DNA from: Gliomastix tumulicola
Lineage: Eukaryota > Ascomycota > Sordariomycetes > Hypocreales > Bionectriaceae
DNA: 64,000 nucleotides
Assembly (NCBI GenBank): GCA_001599755.1
Contig: BCHX01000008.1
Coordinates: 806,001-870,000, forward strand
Direction: 5' to 3'
In this document: in pieces, positions 10,516 through 22,534 of the stretch
Numbering within the stretch: position 1 is the stretch's first letter
How the letters are laid out: every line of letters starts with the position of its first letter
Notes under the pieces: model-generated
The model's database searches: none
The model's input: only the letters and a program-made list of their open reading frames with translations
Told to the model about the DNA's origin: nothing
Position numbers and translations under genes: made by a program

Positions 10516-13137
10516 ATGAGACTCCGCGCGGGCAGCGGCGGCAGCGCCCTGCTGGTGGTGCTGGGCCTGCTGACGCGTGCGACATCGGCTGCTGAGGCAC
10601 AGTCACAGACACAGGCTCAGGGGAGCGGGTCGTACGCCCGGCACTGCGGGAACGCGTGTCGGAGTGCGTTTGGGTCCGTCCGCTTCGGCGACGAGGAGAC
10701 CAAGCCGCCGGGCCGGTTCTGCGGCGGCGGGATGCTGGTCGAGTCGCTGTACCTGTGTCTGCGCGTGCATGACTGCGGCGGGGATGACGCGCCGTTGGTA
10801 AGGGGATTGAGGGAGACGTGTGTTGACCCGGAGACGGGGAGGGGGTTGATGCCTGCGTATGGGGATGTTGTCGACGGGTGGACGGAGGAGGAGTTGGGGG
10901 GTCTGTTGAGGTTTAACGCGTCGGGGGGCGGCGCGGGGAAGGGGAGGGTGTTGGAGGAGGTTGCTTTGCCGGAGGAGGACTTCTTTGAGACTTGGTTCAG
11001 GACGCTGGTGAGTGATATTTTTGGTGAGAGGGGATGGGGATGGGGATGGGGATGATGCTGACGAATGGCCAGGATGACTCGGAGTATATCCATTGGTATC
11101 ATTACATCTACGGGTGAGTGCTTGAAGATGGCAGACGGATGGGGACTTTGACTGACGGGTTTAGATGGGCGATGGGGATCTTCTGGGCCGTGGTGGCTGC
11201 TGTCGGTGTCGGCTACAAACTCGTATTCTATCTGCAGAACTCGGGCGGGAGGACACGTCCGACTGCGGCGACGAGGGGGACGACTTGGTGGTCCTGGGTC
11301 AAGAGCCGCGTGCTGACGCCTGCGACGTTCGGACGACGGTGTGCAGAGAGCTACGGGCCGTGGGGGACGGTGCCTCCGAGGGTGCAGTCCATCACCATCG
11401 GGCTGTTCGTGGTGCTGAATATCGTCACGAGCATACACGGATACCGCATCTTTTCCGGCAACATGTAGTGAGTATCCTCGCTGCATCTGGAGTACTCTGC
11501 CTGCTGACTGACGTGGTTTAGCTACCCGTCCGTGACGAACCAGCTGCTCCGGTTTGTGTCTGACAGGACGGGCATCATATCCTTCGCCAACTTCCCGCTC
11601 ATCTGGCTGTTTGGGATGAGGAACAACATCGTCATGTGGCTCACGGGCTGGGACTTTGGGACGTACAACAACTTTCACCGGTGGGTGGCCCGGGTGGCTA
11701 CCTTGCAGGCTGTGATTCACTCGGTGGGATACACCATTCTCATCATCCGACGTGCGTTCCCCCCCTCTTTCATCTCCCGGCATGTACTAACAGATACTAT
11801 ATGTAGAGGGAGGATGGACGTACTTCATCTGGTGGTTCAGCTTCTTGTTCTGGTGGGGAGGAGAGCTGGTAAGTGTGATGTCCGTGAGGAGACTCCGGGC
11901 CGCGCTGACGTTGACACAGGCCACCATCTTCATGTGCGCCCTGGTGGCGTTCTCGTTCTACTGGACCAGGAGGCAACAGTACGAGCTGTTCCTGATCGTT
12001 CACATCGTCCTGTCGATCCTCCTCCTGGTCACCATGCTGGGGTAAGAACAGTCCCATAAGTGATTACTATGCCGTGTCTTTTACTGACTTGACGACAGAC
12101 ATGTGTCCATCTTTCTCGGCGAATACGACGCCCTCGTCTGGGTGCCGGCTCTCATCTGGCTCGTCGACCGCGTCTTCCGCACCCTCCGCATCGTCGCCTT
12201 CAACTACACGTTCTGGAACACAAGGGCACAGGCGACCTTCAACCCCGACACCAACATCATCCGGCTCGAGGTCCCGTGCTCCAAGAGTATGTACAGGCCG
12301 GCGCCGGGGACATTCTTCTATCTCATGGTGTTCAGCCTGGAGGCCAATTTCTGGGAGAGCCACCCTTTTACACTGGCGGGCGTGAGCGAGGGCCGTGGTG
12401 AGAGGGTCGAGAGCGACGGTGAAGATTCGCCCCTTCTCTCGCCTACGATCAGCAACGAAGATCTGACGGAGGCACCGGAGGGGCAGGGGTCAGATTCCAA
12501 GAAGGAGCCGCAGCTGGTGTTTCTTATTCGGCCGTACGACGACTTCACTTCGAAGCTTCGAGACGTTGCGGCGGCGCCCTGGCCCAAGGCGGCGGGTCTG
12601 CGCGTGCTGGTCGACGGGCCGTACGGGCACACACAGCCCTTGCATCAGTTCCACAGGGTCGTCTTTGTCGTTGGAGGCAGCGGTGTTGTCATCCCGCTGT
12701 CGTACCTGTCACGTCGGCAGGATAAGGGCCCGACCGAGGGATCGAGACGATTCGGCGACGTGCGCATCCACTGGTCCGTTCGTGAGCCGGCGCTCGCCAC
12801 GGACGTCCTCGCGAAGGACCTCGGCGGCGGTATCGTCAGTGAAGCCTGCGAGAGCACGGAAGTCAGCGTCTACCTCACAGGTTCCTCTCCCGTATCAAAC
12901 CTCCAACTCCCCACGAGACAGGGCAGCGGACCGGAGACGAAGTACGTTGGTCGTCGGATGGATCCCGGCGAGATTGTCTCTGGAGCCGCCGATGGTCTCG
13001 AGGCGGGGGAGAGTCTGGCCGTCGTCGCCTGCGGACCGGCGAGGATGGCCGACGCAGCGAGGAAGGCGACTGCAGAGCTCATGGGGAGGAGTGCTGGTGT
13101 GAGGGTTGAGTACTTTGAGGAGAGTTTCCAGTGGTGA
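10516..13137 (+). CDS. Ferric reductase (FRE/NOX superfamily transmembrane metalloreductase)
   Basis: Seven exons that keep phase (10516-11007, 11073-11113, 11165-11467, 11522-11751, 11807-11868, 11920-12041, 12099-13137) encode 762 residues. The start gives a signal peptide (residues 1-24) and a cysteine-rich external region. Membrane helices follow with two haem-binding His pairs spaced 14 apart: H330/H344 and H404/H418. The cytosolic half has the FAD motif HPFT (505-508), the NADPH-binding segment VVGGSGVVIPLSYL and a C-terminal VVACGPARM block, ending in EESFQW. It would pass electrons from NADPH through FAD and two haems to reduce extracellular Fe(III) or Cu(II) before uptake. Paired ATCTGATAA sites upstream fit iron repression. 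An upstream in-frame extension from 10249 was rejected because it would bury the signal peptide. Confidence 0.93.
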
Positions 13138-14249
13138 GGCTCTGCGTGTTTTAGATTGTTTGAACCTTTGGCATGATAGAGTGCGTTCTGGTACGTACAT
13201 AGCCAGCGATATTTGATTAGACGTTAGATGAGATAGATGATCATTCAACATTTTTCAGGTCTGGACGAGGGCCATTGAGGATGACAAAGGCTAAGTAGGT
13301 ACTCAGGACATCGACAAGGGCGCATTAAAGATGTGTGAGGACCACTAAAAATGAAGAAGGGCCACCCAAAAAAATAAAATAAAAAACATACAACAGCCAG
13401 GATTCGCTGGTCGTCACCGACCCAACTACTAATTGGCCGCTTCTCAGCTTATCTAGGGGGGAGCGGACGGGACCCCGAGTTCTCTAAGAGCTATGGTCGT
13501 ATGTACTTGTGTAGCGTTCGTATTTGGCTTATATTCTAGGACCCAGTGAATGACATTGATATTGCTGGTCAACACAGGTACCCATCCCGCTTCCACTGAC
13601 GATGACAAAGGCTAGCAGTCCAAGGGCGTCGTAATGAGCATGATCTAATTAAGTATTCTAAGCCACTGATATAACGTAGCCCGGTTGTCACGCAGCTGGC
13701 AGTTGGTTTCCTGGGCTGGGTCGAGAGAAAATTGGAGAGATGATGAGATTAACTGAGCCCGGTTGACGTGGTAAAGGGGGAGGGGAGGCAAGGCCGGGCA
13801 AGGGTAGCAGCAAATTTGACACCTTAAATTTGTAGGATCTGGCAGCGGGAGCTCGGATACGATGCGAGATCTAAGCCTCAACGCCAGTGACAGTCCCTTC
13901 AGGGCACTCTTTCCAGAACTCTGACTCGGAGTGACGGCTCGTGCGTAAGTGAAGTTGGGTGGGGGCGAGTCAAGAGAAAGTGGGTGTGTGTCTCATGCAG
14001 GCGTCGGACAGTATTTTCCTCGGTGCGAGAACGAGGCCCGGAAACGACGCGAGTAACCGACGAGAATGCGAGGCTCGACAATCGCTGAAGTGTCGTGTTT
14101 GATTTTTCTTTCCTTCATTATTTAAATTGTCTTCCATGTAGGTGTTAGTACCGGGATCATCTCTTTCCCATCGTACTCCTTCCAGTCACTCTCTGTCCAT
14201 TGTCGAGCATCGAATTCCGAATTCTCCCACCTGCACCTTCGGTACCATA
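13138..14249. other. Intergenic 1.1 kb
   Basis: No gene seen. It contains the 3' flank of the ferric reductase and the promoter of the RTA1-family gene. The segment 13,255-13,345 repeats short GA/CA-rich phrases ('gacaaaggcta' occurs at about 13,280 and again at about 13,603). Confidence 0.5.
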
Positions 14250-15221
14250 ATGTCATCCAACGGGGAACTGCCTCCTGGGACCGAGACCCCCAAAGACTTC
14301 GACTTCCAACTCTACCGCTACGATCCCTCTCTCTGGGGCGCCATCGTCACCGTTGTCGTCTTCACCATTCTCACGGCCGGCCATGTCTGGCGTCTCTGGC
14401 GGGCGAAAGCATACTACTTCACGGTCTTCACGATCGGAGGTGCCTGTAAGCCTTACAGCCACCGTCTTAACTCTCCCATTTCTCCAACAACCGCTAACCC
14501 ATCCCCTTAAACAGTCCAGATCCTCGGCTATGCAGGCCGCATCTGGTCACACTTCGACCGCGAGGCCCTCGGCGGCTTCATCATGCAGGCCATCCTCATC
14601 CTCGTCGCCCCGGCCCTCTACGCCGCCTCCATCTACATGATCCTCGGCCGCCTCATCCGCTCCATCCACGCCGAGAGCCACTCGATCGTGCCCACGCGCT
14701 GGGTCACACGCATATTCGTGACGGGGGACGTCATCTCCTTCTCGCTGCAGGCGGGCGGCGGCGGGATCCAGTCCGCCGGCACGCTCGACATGTACGAGAT
14801 CGGCGAGAAGATCATCATCGCGGGTCTGTTCGTGCAGATCGCCGTGTTCGGCTTCTTCGTCGCGACGAGCTGCCTCTTCCACTTCCGCATCAGCAAGACG
14901 CCTACGCCCGAGGCCCTGAGGGGGGATGTCGCGTGGAAGAGGCACCTGCTGGTGCTGTACGCCACGAGCGCGCTGATCCTCGTGCGGAGCATCTTCCGTG
15001 TGGTTGAGTATCTGCAGGGGAACGGCGGGTATCTCATCTCGCATGAGATCTTCCTGTATGTGTTTGATGCGGTGCTGATGGCGGCGGCCATGGCTGTGTT
15101 CTTGATATGGTATGTGGACGATCTGGAGGGGACGGCTGGGAAGAGGGAGGGCTTCGACGGGGGGCGGTTGAGCTCGAGTGATGGGATGCTGGAGGAGCTG
15201 CCGCAAGGGACGAGGCAGTGA
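14250..15221 (+). CDS. RTA1-family seven-helix membrane protein
   Basis: Two exons (14250-14445 and 14515-15221) with a 69-bp intron give 300 residues. The RTA1/RTM1 family signature is clear: an N-terminal YRYDPS motif ahead of helix 1, GRIW after helix 2, APALYAASIYMILGR, FVTGDVISFSLQAGGGGIQS, and late segments LVRSIFRVVEY and HEIFLYVFDAVLM. Seven membrane helices are expected. Family members in yeast confer resistance to 7-aminocholesterol or act in phospholipid translocation, and fungal paralogues are often stress- or lipid-related. The specific substrate is not inferable. An upstream in-frame extension to 14142 lacks support, and the ATG at 14250 starts the typical short N-terminus. Confidence 0.92.
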
Positions 15222-15790
15222 GACAGACGAGAGGACTCGTGACTGAGATCCAGTGCTTTAGGGCGAGAGGGAGGTTTGATTATTCAACATTGATTTTCGA
15301 GGACGCTCGCCGTCCATCTGATACAAGTATGCGAACTAGATCTGGTTATACATAGCAGCACACGGACCACCATCCGTCGCTTTCTTTCATTACAATGAAC
15401 TACTCTATTTAGAACTTCCTTACCGGCGTGCGAGTCTCAATCGTGTGGTCAATCGACAAGCCCCGGTCGGTTTCACGACGCGAGCGAACACCCTGAGTTC
15501 TGCTCGCCCAACACAGATCTTACTCAGCTCACGCTACGAGCAGCCGCCCCGGAATCGTCACGCTGAAGAATGAGGGCAATTCTCTGCCTTTGATATCAGA
15601 CGAGATGGCCAAGGTAGGTCCTGATGCGAGAAGCGTCGCTCGCCGGAGGAGGCAGCTGTAGATGCCCGCACCAATACAACGTCCTGCTCAGGACGAATGC
15701 ATCGAAATACTCAGCTAGCCTGGATTTCAAACTTCGGAGGGCCATCGTGCCTACGAGTAGTAACATTCCAAATGCGACCCTGGATTTGTG
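15222..15790. other. Convergent intergenic interval
   Basis: It separates the 3' ends of the RTA1 gene (plus) and the Zn2Cys6 gene (minus). No gene or RNA feature recognised. Confidence 0.6.
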
Positions 15791-17217
15791 CTACGGCGTC
15801 CAGCCAATCTCCTCCATCGGCCACTGCACCCACAGGCGATGCTCATCATCCAGAATATCCCACGCCTTCGCAAACAAGAACGTCGCCCACCCCTGCATCC
15901 ACCGAATGTTCTCCATACTGCTATAGATGATACAGCTATGCGCATAAATCGCAATCGCCTCCTGCTTCCCCTGCCTCATCAGCGGCATAAAGTCCCCCGC
16001 CGCCATGTAATGCCACGTAAACGCATCCGAAATGTCCGGCCGCTGCCGCCGCTCAGCCGCCGAGTCACCACCGCCGCCTCGTGAGCGGGACAGCGCGATG
16101 CTGATGTGGCAGCGCAGCTCGGCGATGGTCTCCTGGTAGATGGTGCGCAGCTTCGCGTCGTCCGCGACGGACTTGTCGATGCGCGCGGCGAGGTCGTGCA
16201 GGATGTCGGCCTCGCTGTGCTGGGGCTCGTGCGACTCGGTCCAGTAGCGCGCGCCGTGGTCGAGGATGGGCTGGAAGGTGCACTCGGTTGTCCTGGTCTG
16301 GAGCATCTCGAGGAGCTGGCGGACGCCGCCGAGGAGGAAGATCCAGTCGCCCAGTGAATTGTCGCCGATGAGGAGCGACGTCTCTCGCGTTTTGGGTGTG
16401 CCCAGTGCTGTTTTTTGTGGTACGTTTTGGATGAGGATAATGCCTCTCAGACGAAGATGAAAAGAAAAGGGGGGGCGTGACGTGACTGACCGACAAACAG
16501 TGTGAGGACGCTGAATATCCACAGATCCTCGCAGTCATCCAGCTTGATGTCACTCATCAGCTCAACCGCCGTCTGACTCGCGATCCGGTGATGGTCCAGC
16601 GCGTGCGCGAGGTAGTGCTTCTGCCCGGGCTTGAGCTGCAGCATGTGCAGCGCCGACACGGCCAGCAGGCAGCGCATCACGTAGCCGCACTTGGTGGCCC
16701 GGCGCGACAGCGACGTCCGCCACAGGTTGCGGTACTCCGGGTCGACGGTGAGCGTGCTGTAGGTGGACGTCATGAAGTTGTGCAGGAGCTCGAGGTCGAG
16801 CAGGTGCAGCGCCATGTCGCCCGTGGGCGAGGACGCCGAGAGGGCCTCGGGCGGACGCTCGGGGTATGTGCACTCGATGCCGCGGCGCAGGCAGTTCCTG
16901 CATGCCGGGCGTCCCTCGTCGCACTGGAGGAATCAGTCAGGGGAGATGCTCAAGGCTGACGCAGGGCTGGCAGGGGTGCATCTGGTAGGGATCGTGAGTG
17001 TGCGGGAGCGAACCTTGATCTTCCGTCTCTTGCACGTCTTGCATCCCGTCCTCGTTTTGGAGTGAGTCTTCCTCGCGATCAGAGCCGTGGCGACCGGACT
17101 CGTGGTGGCCTCATGAGGATTCGACGACGGAGCGGTAGAAGCCGACGGCTCCCGTGAGAAGGGAGCCTGTCGCGGTGAGTTGTGCCTGGGCTTGGCATCA
17201 TGATCCATCTCGTCCAT
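15791..17217 (-). CDS. Zn2Cys6 transcription factor (Upc2-like architecture)
   Basis: Three exons on the minus strand (17217-17014, 16923-16491, 16407-15791), with introns of 90 and 83 bp in matching phase, give 417 residues. The binuclear zinc cluster spans the first intron: Cys 59, 62, 69, 76, 79 and 86 with spacing C-x2-C-x6-C-x6-C-x2-C-x6-C, and the basic RRKIK between the second and third Cys. The remainder, starting DLELLHNFMTSTYSTL and including LLAVSALHMLQ and DLWIFSVLTLF, is typical of the DUF3468/Fungal_trans_2 group that includes sterol-uptake regulators such as Upc2. It is presumably a nuclear DNA-binding regulator with an effector domain. It lies divergent to the MDR reductase, sharing about 950 bases of upstream DNA, so it may regulate that gene, but this is inference. 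No dimerising coiled coil is obvious. Confidence 0.9.
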
Positions 17218-18166
17218 CGTTTGAGCACTGAAATCCGTGTATTTGTCGTGGCATTTGGTGTGATAGGAGGCCCGTTCCGGGTTGACACCTGTATATGATC
17301 ATTCGCGCGGGGGAGCGGCTAACCGAGCCAGATGCGACGAATTTTCCATCGAAGGTGAAATTAGGGGCTGAGACAGGCGCCTGGGAGAGCTATTCGGCGC
17401 TATGCTGGGTCTCTGCCCCGGCAAATAGCGGACGGGACCAGCCAAACTGCGACGACCAGCCCCGTAAAGACCCCGATTTATAGAGGCTGGACAGTGGCAG
17501 CTTTAGTGAACTGCGCCACCTGAGTCGCGTCGGTGATGTGCCCCCCTTCTTAGTGTCTTGACTGCTGACGTTCTACGAGTAGATGGATGATAATTTCGAT
17601 GCATCAGCCCTTTCATAGCAACCGGTGTCGCGGCCTGTTGTCTGCCATGCAGCTCTATGGATTGAAAAGCGTCCTGTGCAATGTGTCGAGGACCTGAGCT
17701 CTTCGATGTTAGTTTAGCGACCGACGCCTCTGGCCGCAGACTTTTGTCCGCTAACCGTATCGCTGCTGCTCTCTCACTACTTACAGCTTGACTCTTCCCT
17801 CTATGCTTCTCAGCCAAAGCTCTTCCAATCGGCAGCCCAAATGAGCATCGTTCGCTGATATATACACCCAGAAGGACATTTTCCTGCGAAGATCTTATCT
17901 AGAGGTGATGTTGCACTGCAGGCAGCCAAGGAGCTAGCTGCATGTGACGGCTGGCATGCACCCGAGTGCGAGCTGAAGATTGGCTCGTTCCATCTCGTTC
18001 CATGACAGCATTATTGAGTCACCAGCTTCAGCTGAACAGAAACACCTGCACTGTCCGCCCAAAGTGTTTGTCGGGCCCCTCAAGATTTCCCCTCATTTAC
18101 TGACTTGGCTTGTTCTTGTACTCACCACTTCAATTGCAGATCATCATTTCAGCAAGCACACACAGC
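17218..18166. other. Divergent promoter region
   Basis: A shared upstream interval between the minus-strand Zn2Cys6 gene and the plus-strand MDR reductase. No gene seen. Confidence 0.55.
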
Positions 18167-19195
18167 ATGGCCACCACCACTACAATGAAGGGCTGGCAAT
18201 TCCAGTACCCTGGAGCCGCCGCAGTCGACAAGTACTTGACCCTCAAAGACACGCTCCCCCGCCCGGCCGAGTCGTCCCTGGGCCCCGAGGACGTCCTCAT
18301 CAAAGTCATCGCGAGCGGCCTCAACCCGGCCGACTACAGGGTCCTCGAGCTGGGCCTCATCGCAAGGGCTATCCTGCCCTTCCCCAAGACCGCCGGCATT
18401 GACTTCAGCGGGGAGATTGTGGCTGCAGGCAGCAAGGTCGCCGACGTCAAGACAGGCGACAAGGTCGTCGGCCGCGTCAACCCCTTCAAGAACGCGGGCG
18501 CGCTCTCCGAGTACGTCGTCACGCCGCGCAGCTACATCGCCGTCCTTCCCGCCCCCGCAGACGTCGTCACCGCAGCCGGCATCCCGACCGCCGCCCTCAC
18601 AGCCTACCAGTCCATCGCGCCGCACGTCACGCCGGGCAAGGGCACCAAGGTCTTCGTCAACGGCGGCAGCGGCGGCGCGGGCAGCTGCTGCATCCAGATC
18701 GCCAAGCTGCTCGGCTGCCACGTCACCGTCTCGTGCTCGACGGCCAAGGTCGACCTCTGCCGGCAGCTCGGCGCCGACGAGATCATCGACTACAAGCGCG
18801 GCAACGTCACCGAGGAGCTGCAGAGGCGCGGCCGCGTGTACGCGCTCATCGTGGACAACGTCGGCGACTCGCCCGCCGATCTCTACTCGTCCAGCCGCGA
18901 GTACCTCGGCGACGGGCGCCCGTACGTGTTTGTCGGCGGGCACATGTCCTTCAGCCTGGTCCGGAACCTGCTCGCGGCGTTCCTCGTGCCGACGTTCCTG
19001 GGCGGCGTGAGGGGCCGCTTCGTGCAGTTCATGGCCAAGGATGTGCCCGAGGATCTGGAGCAGCTGGTGGCGTGGTTTGCCGAGGGGAAGCTGAAGATCG
19101 GGGTCGAGTCGACGCACGAGTTTGCGGATGCGAAGCTGGCGTTTCAGAAGCTGCAGGCGGGCTCGCTGGCGGGCAAGATTATCGTGACGGTATGA
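18167..19195 (+). CDS. MDR-family zinc-independent alcohol dehydrogenase / quinone oxidoreductase
   Basis: Single-exon protein of 342 residues from the ATG at 18167; a second ATG follows six codons later (MKGWQF) and may be used instead. The medium-chain dehydrogenase fold is evident: an N-terminal GroES-like part with ASGLNPADYRV and GIDFSGEIVAAG, then the nucleotide-binding motif FVNGGSGGAGSCCIQIAKLLG and LGADEIIDYK. The catalytic zinc ligands of classical alcohol dehydrogenases are absent, placing it with NADPH-dependent quinone/enoyl reductases such as the reticulon-4-interacting-protein-1 type. The C-terminal end (FQKLQAGSLAGKIIVTV) is complete. Substrate unknown. Its divergent neighbour is a Zn2Cys6 regulator. 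Confidence 0.92.
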   Translation: MATTTTMKGWQFQYPGAAAVDKYLTLKDTLPRPAESSLGPEDVLIKVIASGLNPADYRVLELGLIARAILPFPKTAGIDFSGEIVAAGSKVADVKTGDKVVGRVNPFKNAGALSEYVVTPRSYIAVLPAPADVVTAAGIPTAALTAYQSIAPHVTPGKGTKVFVNGGSGGAGSCCIQIAKLLGCHVTVSCSTAKVDLCRQLGADEIIDYKRGNVTEELQRRGRVYALIVDNVGDSPADLYSSSREYLGDGRPYVFVGGHMSFSLVRNLLAAFLVPTFLGGVRGRFVQFMAKDVPEDLEQLVAWFAEGKLKIGVESTHEFADAKLAFQKLQAGSLAGKIIVTV

Positions 19196-19572
19196 GACGC
19201 GGAGGGAGGGAGTGCACTGTATACTGTGATTGATTGATTGATAAGCAAAGGGTATCCATCTCCTTTCCAGGTGTATTTATAATATGCGGCAAAGTGGTTA
19301 TTATGCTGTGTCCCATCACCATGTTGCCATTGTCGAGGCCCATAAATGCGCATGCAGCTCTGACGATCCTCAGTTGAGTGTGCGAGTGCGAATGCGTGAA
19401 CATGTACGGTGTGTGCAGTGACTTCAGTGAGGGTGCCTCGGGATAGGGCCACGCTCCCCCCGCATTGCTGCGCTGCGATGATGCAACTCCAGTGAAACCA
19501 GGAATCCTACATCCGAGGCCCCGAATCTTAACAGGGCATGGCACGGATTTGGGTTTCCCTGGACAAGCACGT
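19196..19572. other. Intergenic
   Basis: 3' flank of the MDR reductase. No gene seen. Confidence 0.55.
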
Positions 19573-19580
19573 TATAAAAG
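19573..19580 (+). promoter_or_regulatory. TATA box
   Basis: TATAAAAG lies 90 bases before the ATG of the paraoxonase-like gene, a plausible core promoter spacing, followed by a pyrimidine-rich leader. Confidence 0.6.
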
Positions 19581-19670
19581 CCACCGCCCCCGGGCGGGCT
19601 CTGCTTCACCGTCCTTCTACCCTCTCAGTCCTCAGACTCAGACGTACTTAAGTAGCGACCTGCATCGACT

Positions 19671-21130
19671 ATGGGTGCCTTCACCTACCTCTTCGTGGCC
19701 GGACTGGCCATTCTCTCAGCGGTCTACGGTCCCGCTCTCGCCCGCTTCATCACAGTGGTGGGTGTCTTCCGCATCCCCGCGAATACGCCCGTCGACGCTG
19801 CAGACACCGTCCTCATAAAGGACACCATCCACTGTGAAGACCTGCACCACCACCTCCCCAGCAATCTTCTCTTCACCGCCTGCGAGGACTCCCTCGACAC
19901 CAGATATGATTGGTTCCCAGCGCTGGACCATCTGCGTGCACCGCAGGCTGTCACCAAGGCGCGGGGCTCGCTGCATGTGATTGATCCCCAGGTATGTCAG
20001 CATCAGCACCAAGAACGAACCGGATCGTTGCCGGCGGGTGAAATTGGACCAGATTGGGTTCCAGGAGGGGGTCGTCTTTCTTTTTGGCGTCAATCTCACT
20101 TGCCTTGCCGTTTTGACGTCTTACTCACTTTTTGGCCTGTATCTAGACACTCTCCTCCAAGCGACTCGCATTTGACAACTACGCTGGTCCGTTCGTCACG
20201 CACGGGATTGATGTCATCACGGATCCTGCAGACGCGAAGGCCGTGTACATCTACGCCATCAATCACCTCCCGCATCCGCAGTTCCTCGCCCATGCGATCG
20301 AGAAAAAGGACGTAACGCAGTACCCCGAGGACCAGCCCAAGACCCGGTCCCAGATCGAGATCTTCCACCATGTCCTGGGCAGCGACTCGGTGCTGCACGT
20401 CCGGTCCGTCTGGCATCCCCTCATCAAGACGCCCAACGACATCGTGGCTACATCCCCGACCGGGTTTTTCGTCACGAATGACCATTTCTATGCGACGGGC
20501 TCGATGAGGCAGCTGGAGGATCTGTTCCACGGCGGGAAGTGGTCCGACACGGTCTTTGTTGAGATCGAGGGGCCGCTCAAGCCTGTGGCCGACTCGGGCG
20601 AGGCTGTGACGGCGAATGTTGCGCTGACAGGTCTGCATAACAACAATGGCCTTGGCCAGGGTAGAACGGCCGGTGAGGTGGCGATCGGCAGTGCCGCAAG
20701 CGGCGCGCTGCATCTCGGAAAGGTCGTGAACGGCACCAAGATCGAGGTCATCGACACGGTCGGGCTGGATTCTTGCATCGACAATCCGAGCTACTATGCT
20801 GACCCGTATCCTCTCGAGGGCACGGACAAGAGCGGGTTTGTGCTCGGGGGTCTATCGCGGGCTGTCGATATGTCCAAGACGACCAAGGATCCCGCTGGAG
20901 TCGATCCCATCGTGGTATGGCTTGCGTCGCCATTGGGAGATGTGACATCGAAGCCGGAGAAGTGGGCGAAAGAGTTGCTGTTCGAGGACGATGGGGGCAG
21001 GCTCAGGTCTGCGAGCGCTGCTGTGCTGGTTGGCATCGATCCCAAGCTGGAGGGTGGCGAGAAGAAGGCGTGGCTGTTCGCGACGGGATTCATATCCAAG
21101 AGTATCCTTGCCGTGAAGATCAAGCTGTGA
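19671..21130 (+). CDS. Paraoxonase/arylesterase-like calcium-dependent lactonase
   Basis: Two exons (19671-19991, 20147-21130), phase 0 across a 155-bp intron, give 434 residues. An N-terminal hydrophobic stretch (residues 5-25) acts as signal or membrane anchor, as in mammalian paraoxonases, which retain it. Family signatures are CEDLHHHLPSNLLFTACEDS early, then NHLPHPQFLAHAIEKK (equivalent to the NHP block), LHVRSVWHPLIKTPNDIVA and FFVTNDHFYA, whose Asn and Asp residues would bind the catalytic calcium in a six-bladed propeller, with a His-containing HPLI segment nearby. It would hydrolyse lactones or aryl esters. The physiological substrate cannot be told from sequence. A TATA box sits at the expected distance upstream. 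Confidence 0.9.
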
Positions 21131-22534
21131 TGGCGTGGAGAGAGAGAGAATGAGCCTGACTTTTTCGTTTGAAGGGTTGCTTGTCCGAAAGCCTCTTGAG
21201 GTTGGTCAAGGGGTGTACACTGGGTTTATTAGTAGGAGACCATGAGGATAGTAAGAGGAATCTGATACCATCACTGATATAGCAAAGTCTCAAGCATGGG
21301 AACTTTCTGAAATAAATTTCTGTATTTTACCTCCTTGAATCAGTCTCATTGGATCATATTTGACGAGACTGAGGGTTGTGAGGTTGAATATCTGTTGCTA
21401 CCTCGTGATGTGTAGGGTATGTTGGCGATAACGGTGAACGTGCTGCTGTAGAGCATTTAGAGGCAAACGAATGAAAGGTAGCAGCCTCGTATATCTGTCC
21501 GTAGCGCTTGAAAGTGGAATGGTAGTATGCAGTCGATGATCCTCGTGAACCGTGAGCTGTCACATATATCGTTCATGTTCATGTCGGCGAAGCGTCCTGG
21601 TCTCACCCCGAAAGATGCTCGCTGTCCGGACTTCCAGAGAATGTCCGAAGGACGTGTCTGCGCCTCGATCGTAATCCGGATAGTGTCATAGCAGTGAATC
21701 GTGTCAGGCTCATCGGGATGTTGGGCCAAGTGCGTGACTCCTTGACGGTTTGATGCGCAGCATCGTTGTAATAGCCTACTTGCTTCTGTCGTGATAAGAG
21801 GGTTTGAGGCATTGCCATCCATCTGGATTTTTGATGTAGATGTCTCAGTTTGGATCTGACCTGAGCACCCTACCGCTAGACTACTCTTGAGTCTTATCAA
21901 TCCCATGACCGCGCTCACTCTGACACTCATCCAGTCAGTCAGACCTCGCAACCCCCCGCATCCCGCTCGCATCCAGCGCGCATTTTGCTTCTGTATCCGG
22001 ATTAGTGCCACCGCTGATGGCTCTCTCTGACTGGCTGGCTACCGAACCCGAGCCTGAGTCGACCGGGGTATCCCCTGTCTAGTCAGTGCTCTCAACTTCC
22101 CACCGTCGAATCCCGCCCGAATTCTCCTGAAATCCCCCCCCCTCCAAGTCATCTTCTGCTGACAATCACATTCCGGCACTGCCACCACCACCCCTTATCG
22201 ACCAAGTTATGCTTGAAACCTTATTGAAGCCACTATTTCTGGAAGGATAAGGTGATACGACTGAGTATTGTGAGCGTCAACTAGTCGTAAGCTCACTCAG
22301 CCACCAGGGGAGGGAAACCGAAGAGCCCTAGTCGCTGGGCTGACATCTTGGAGTTGGTCGGGCGGTATAATATCTGCCGTCCGTCTCACGCATCTGATAG
22401 TGCCACATCCCGAAGAGGCGGACAATCTGCGCGCGTTCTGCATCTAGGCATCCCGATTAGGCACGCTATCTGCACGCATTTTCCCTGGTTTCTACCTGCA
22501 TACGGCACTTGGAGCCGCCGGCCGGAAGGACAAG
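21131..22534. other. Intergenic 1.4 kb
   Basis: No convincing gene on either strand. It holds the 3' flank of the lactonase gene and the promoter of the next Zn2Cys6 regulator. A D-arm-like stretch near 21,855-21,890 was considered and rejected as a tRNA. Confidence 0.5.

Noticed and set aside
21855..21890. Possible tRNA on the minus strand (GTAGTCTAGCGGTAGGGT resembles a D-arm)
   Set aside because: No anticodon arm, T-arm (GGTTCGAATC-like) or acceptor pairing could be found at the right distance.
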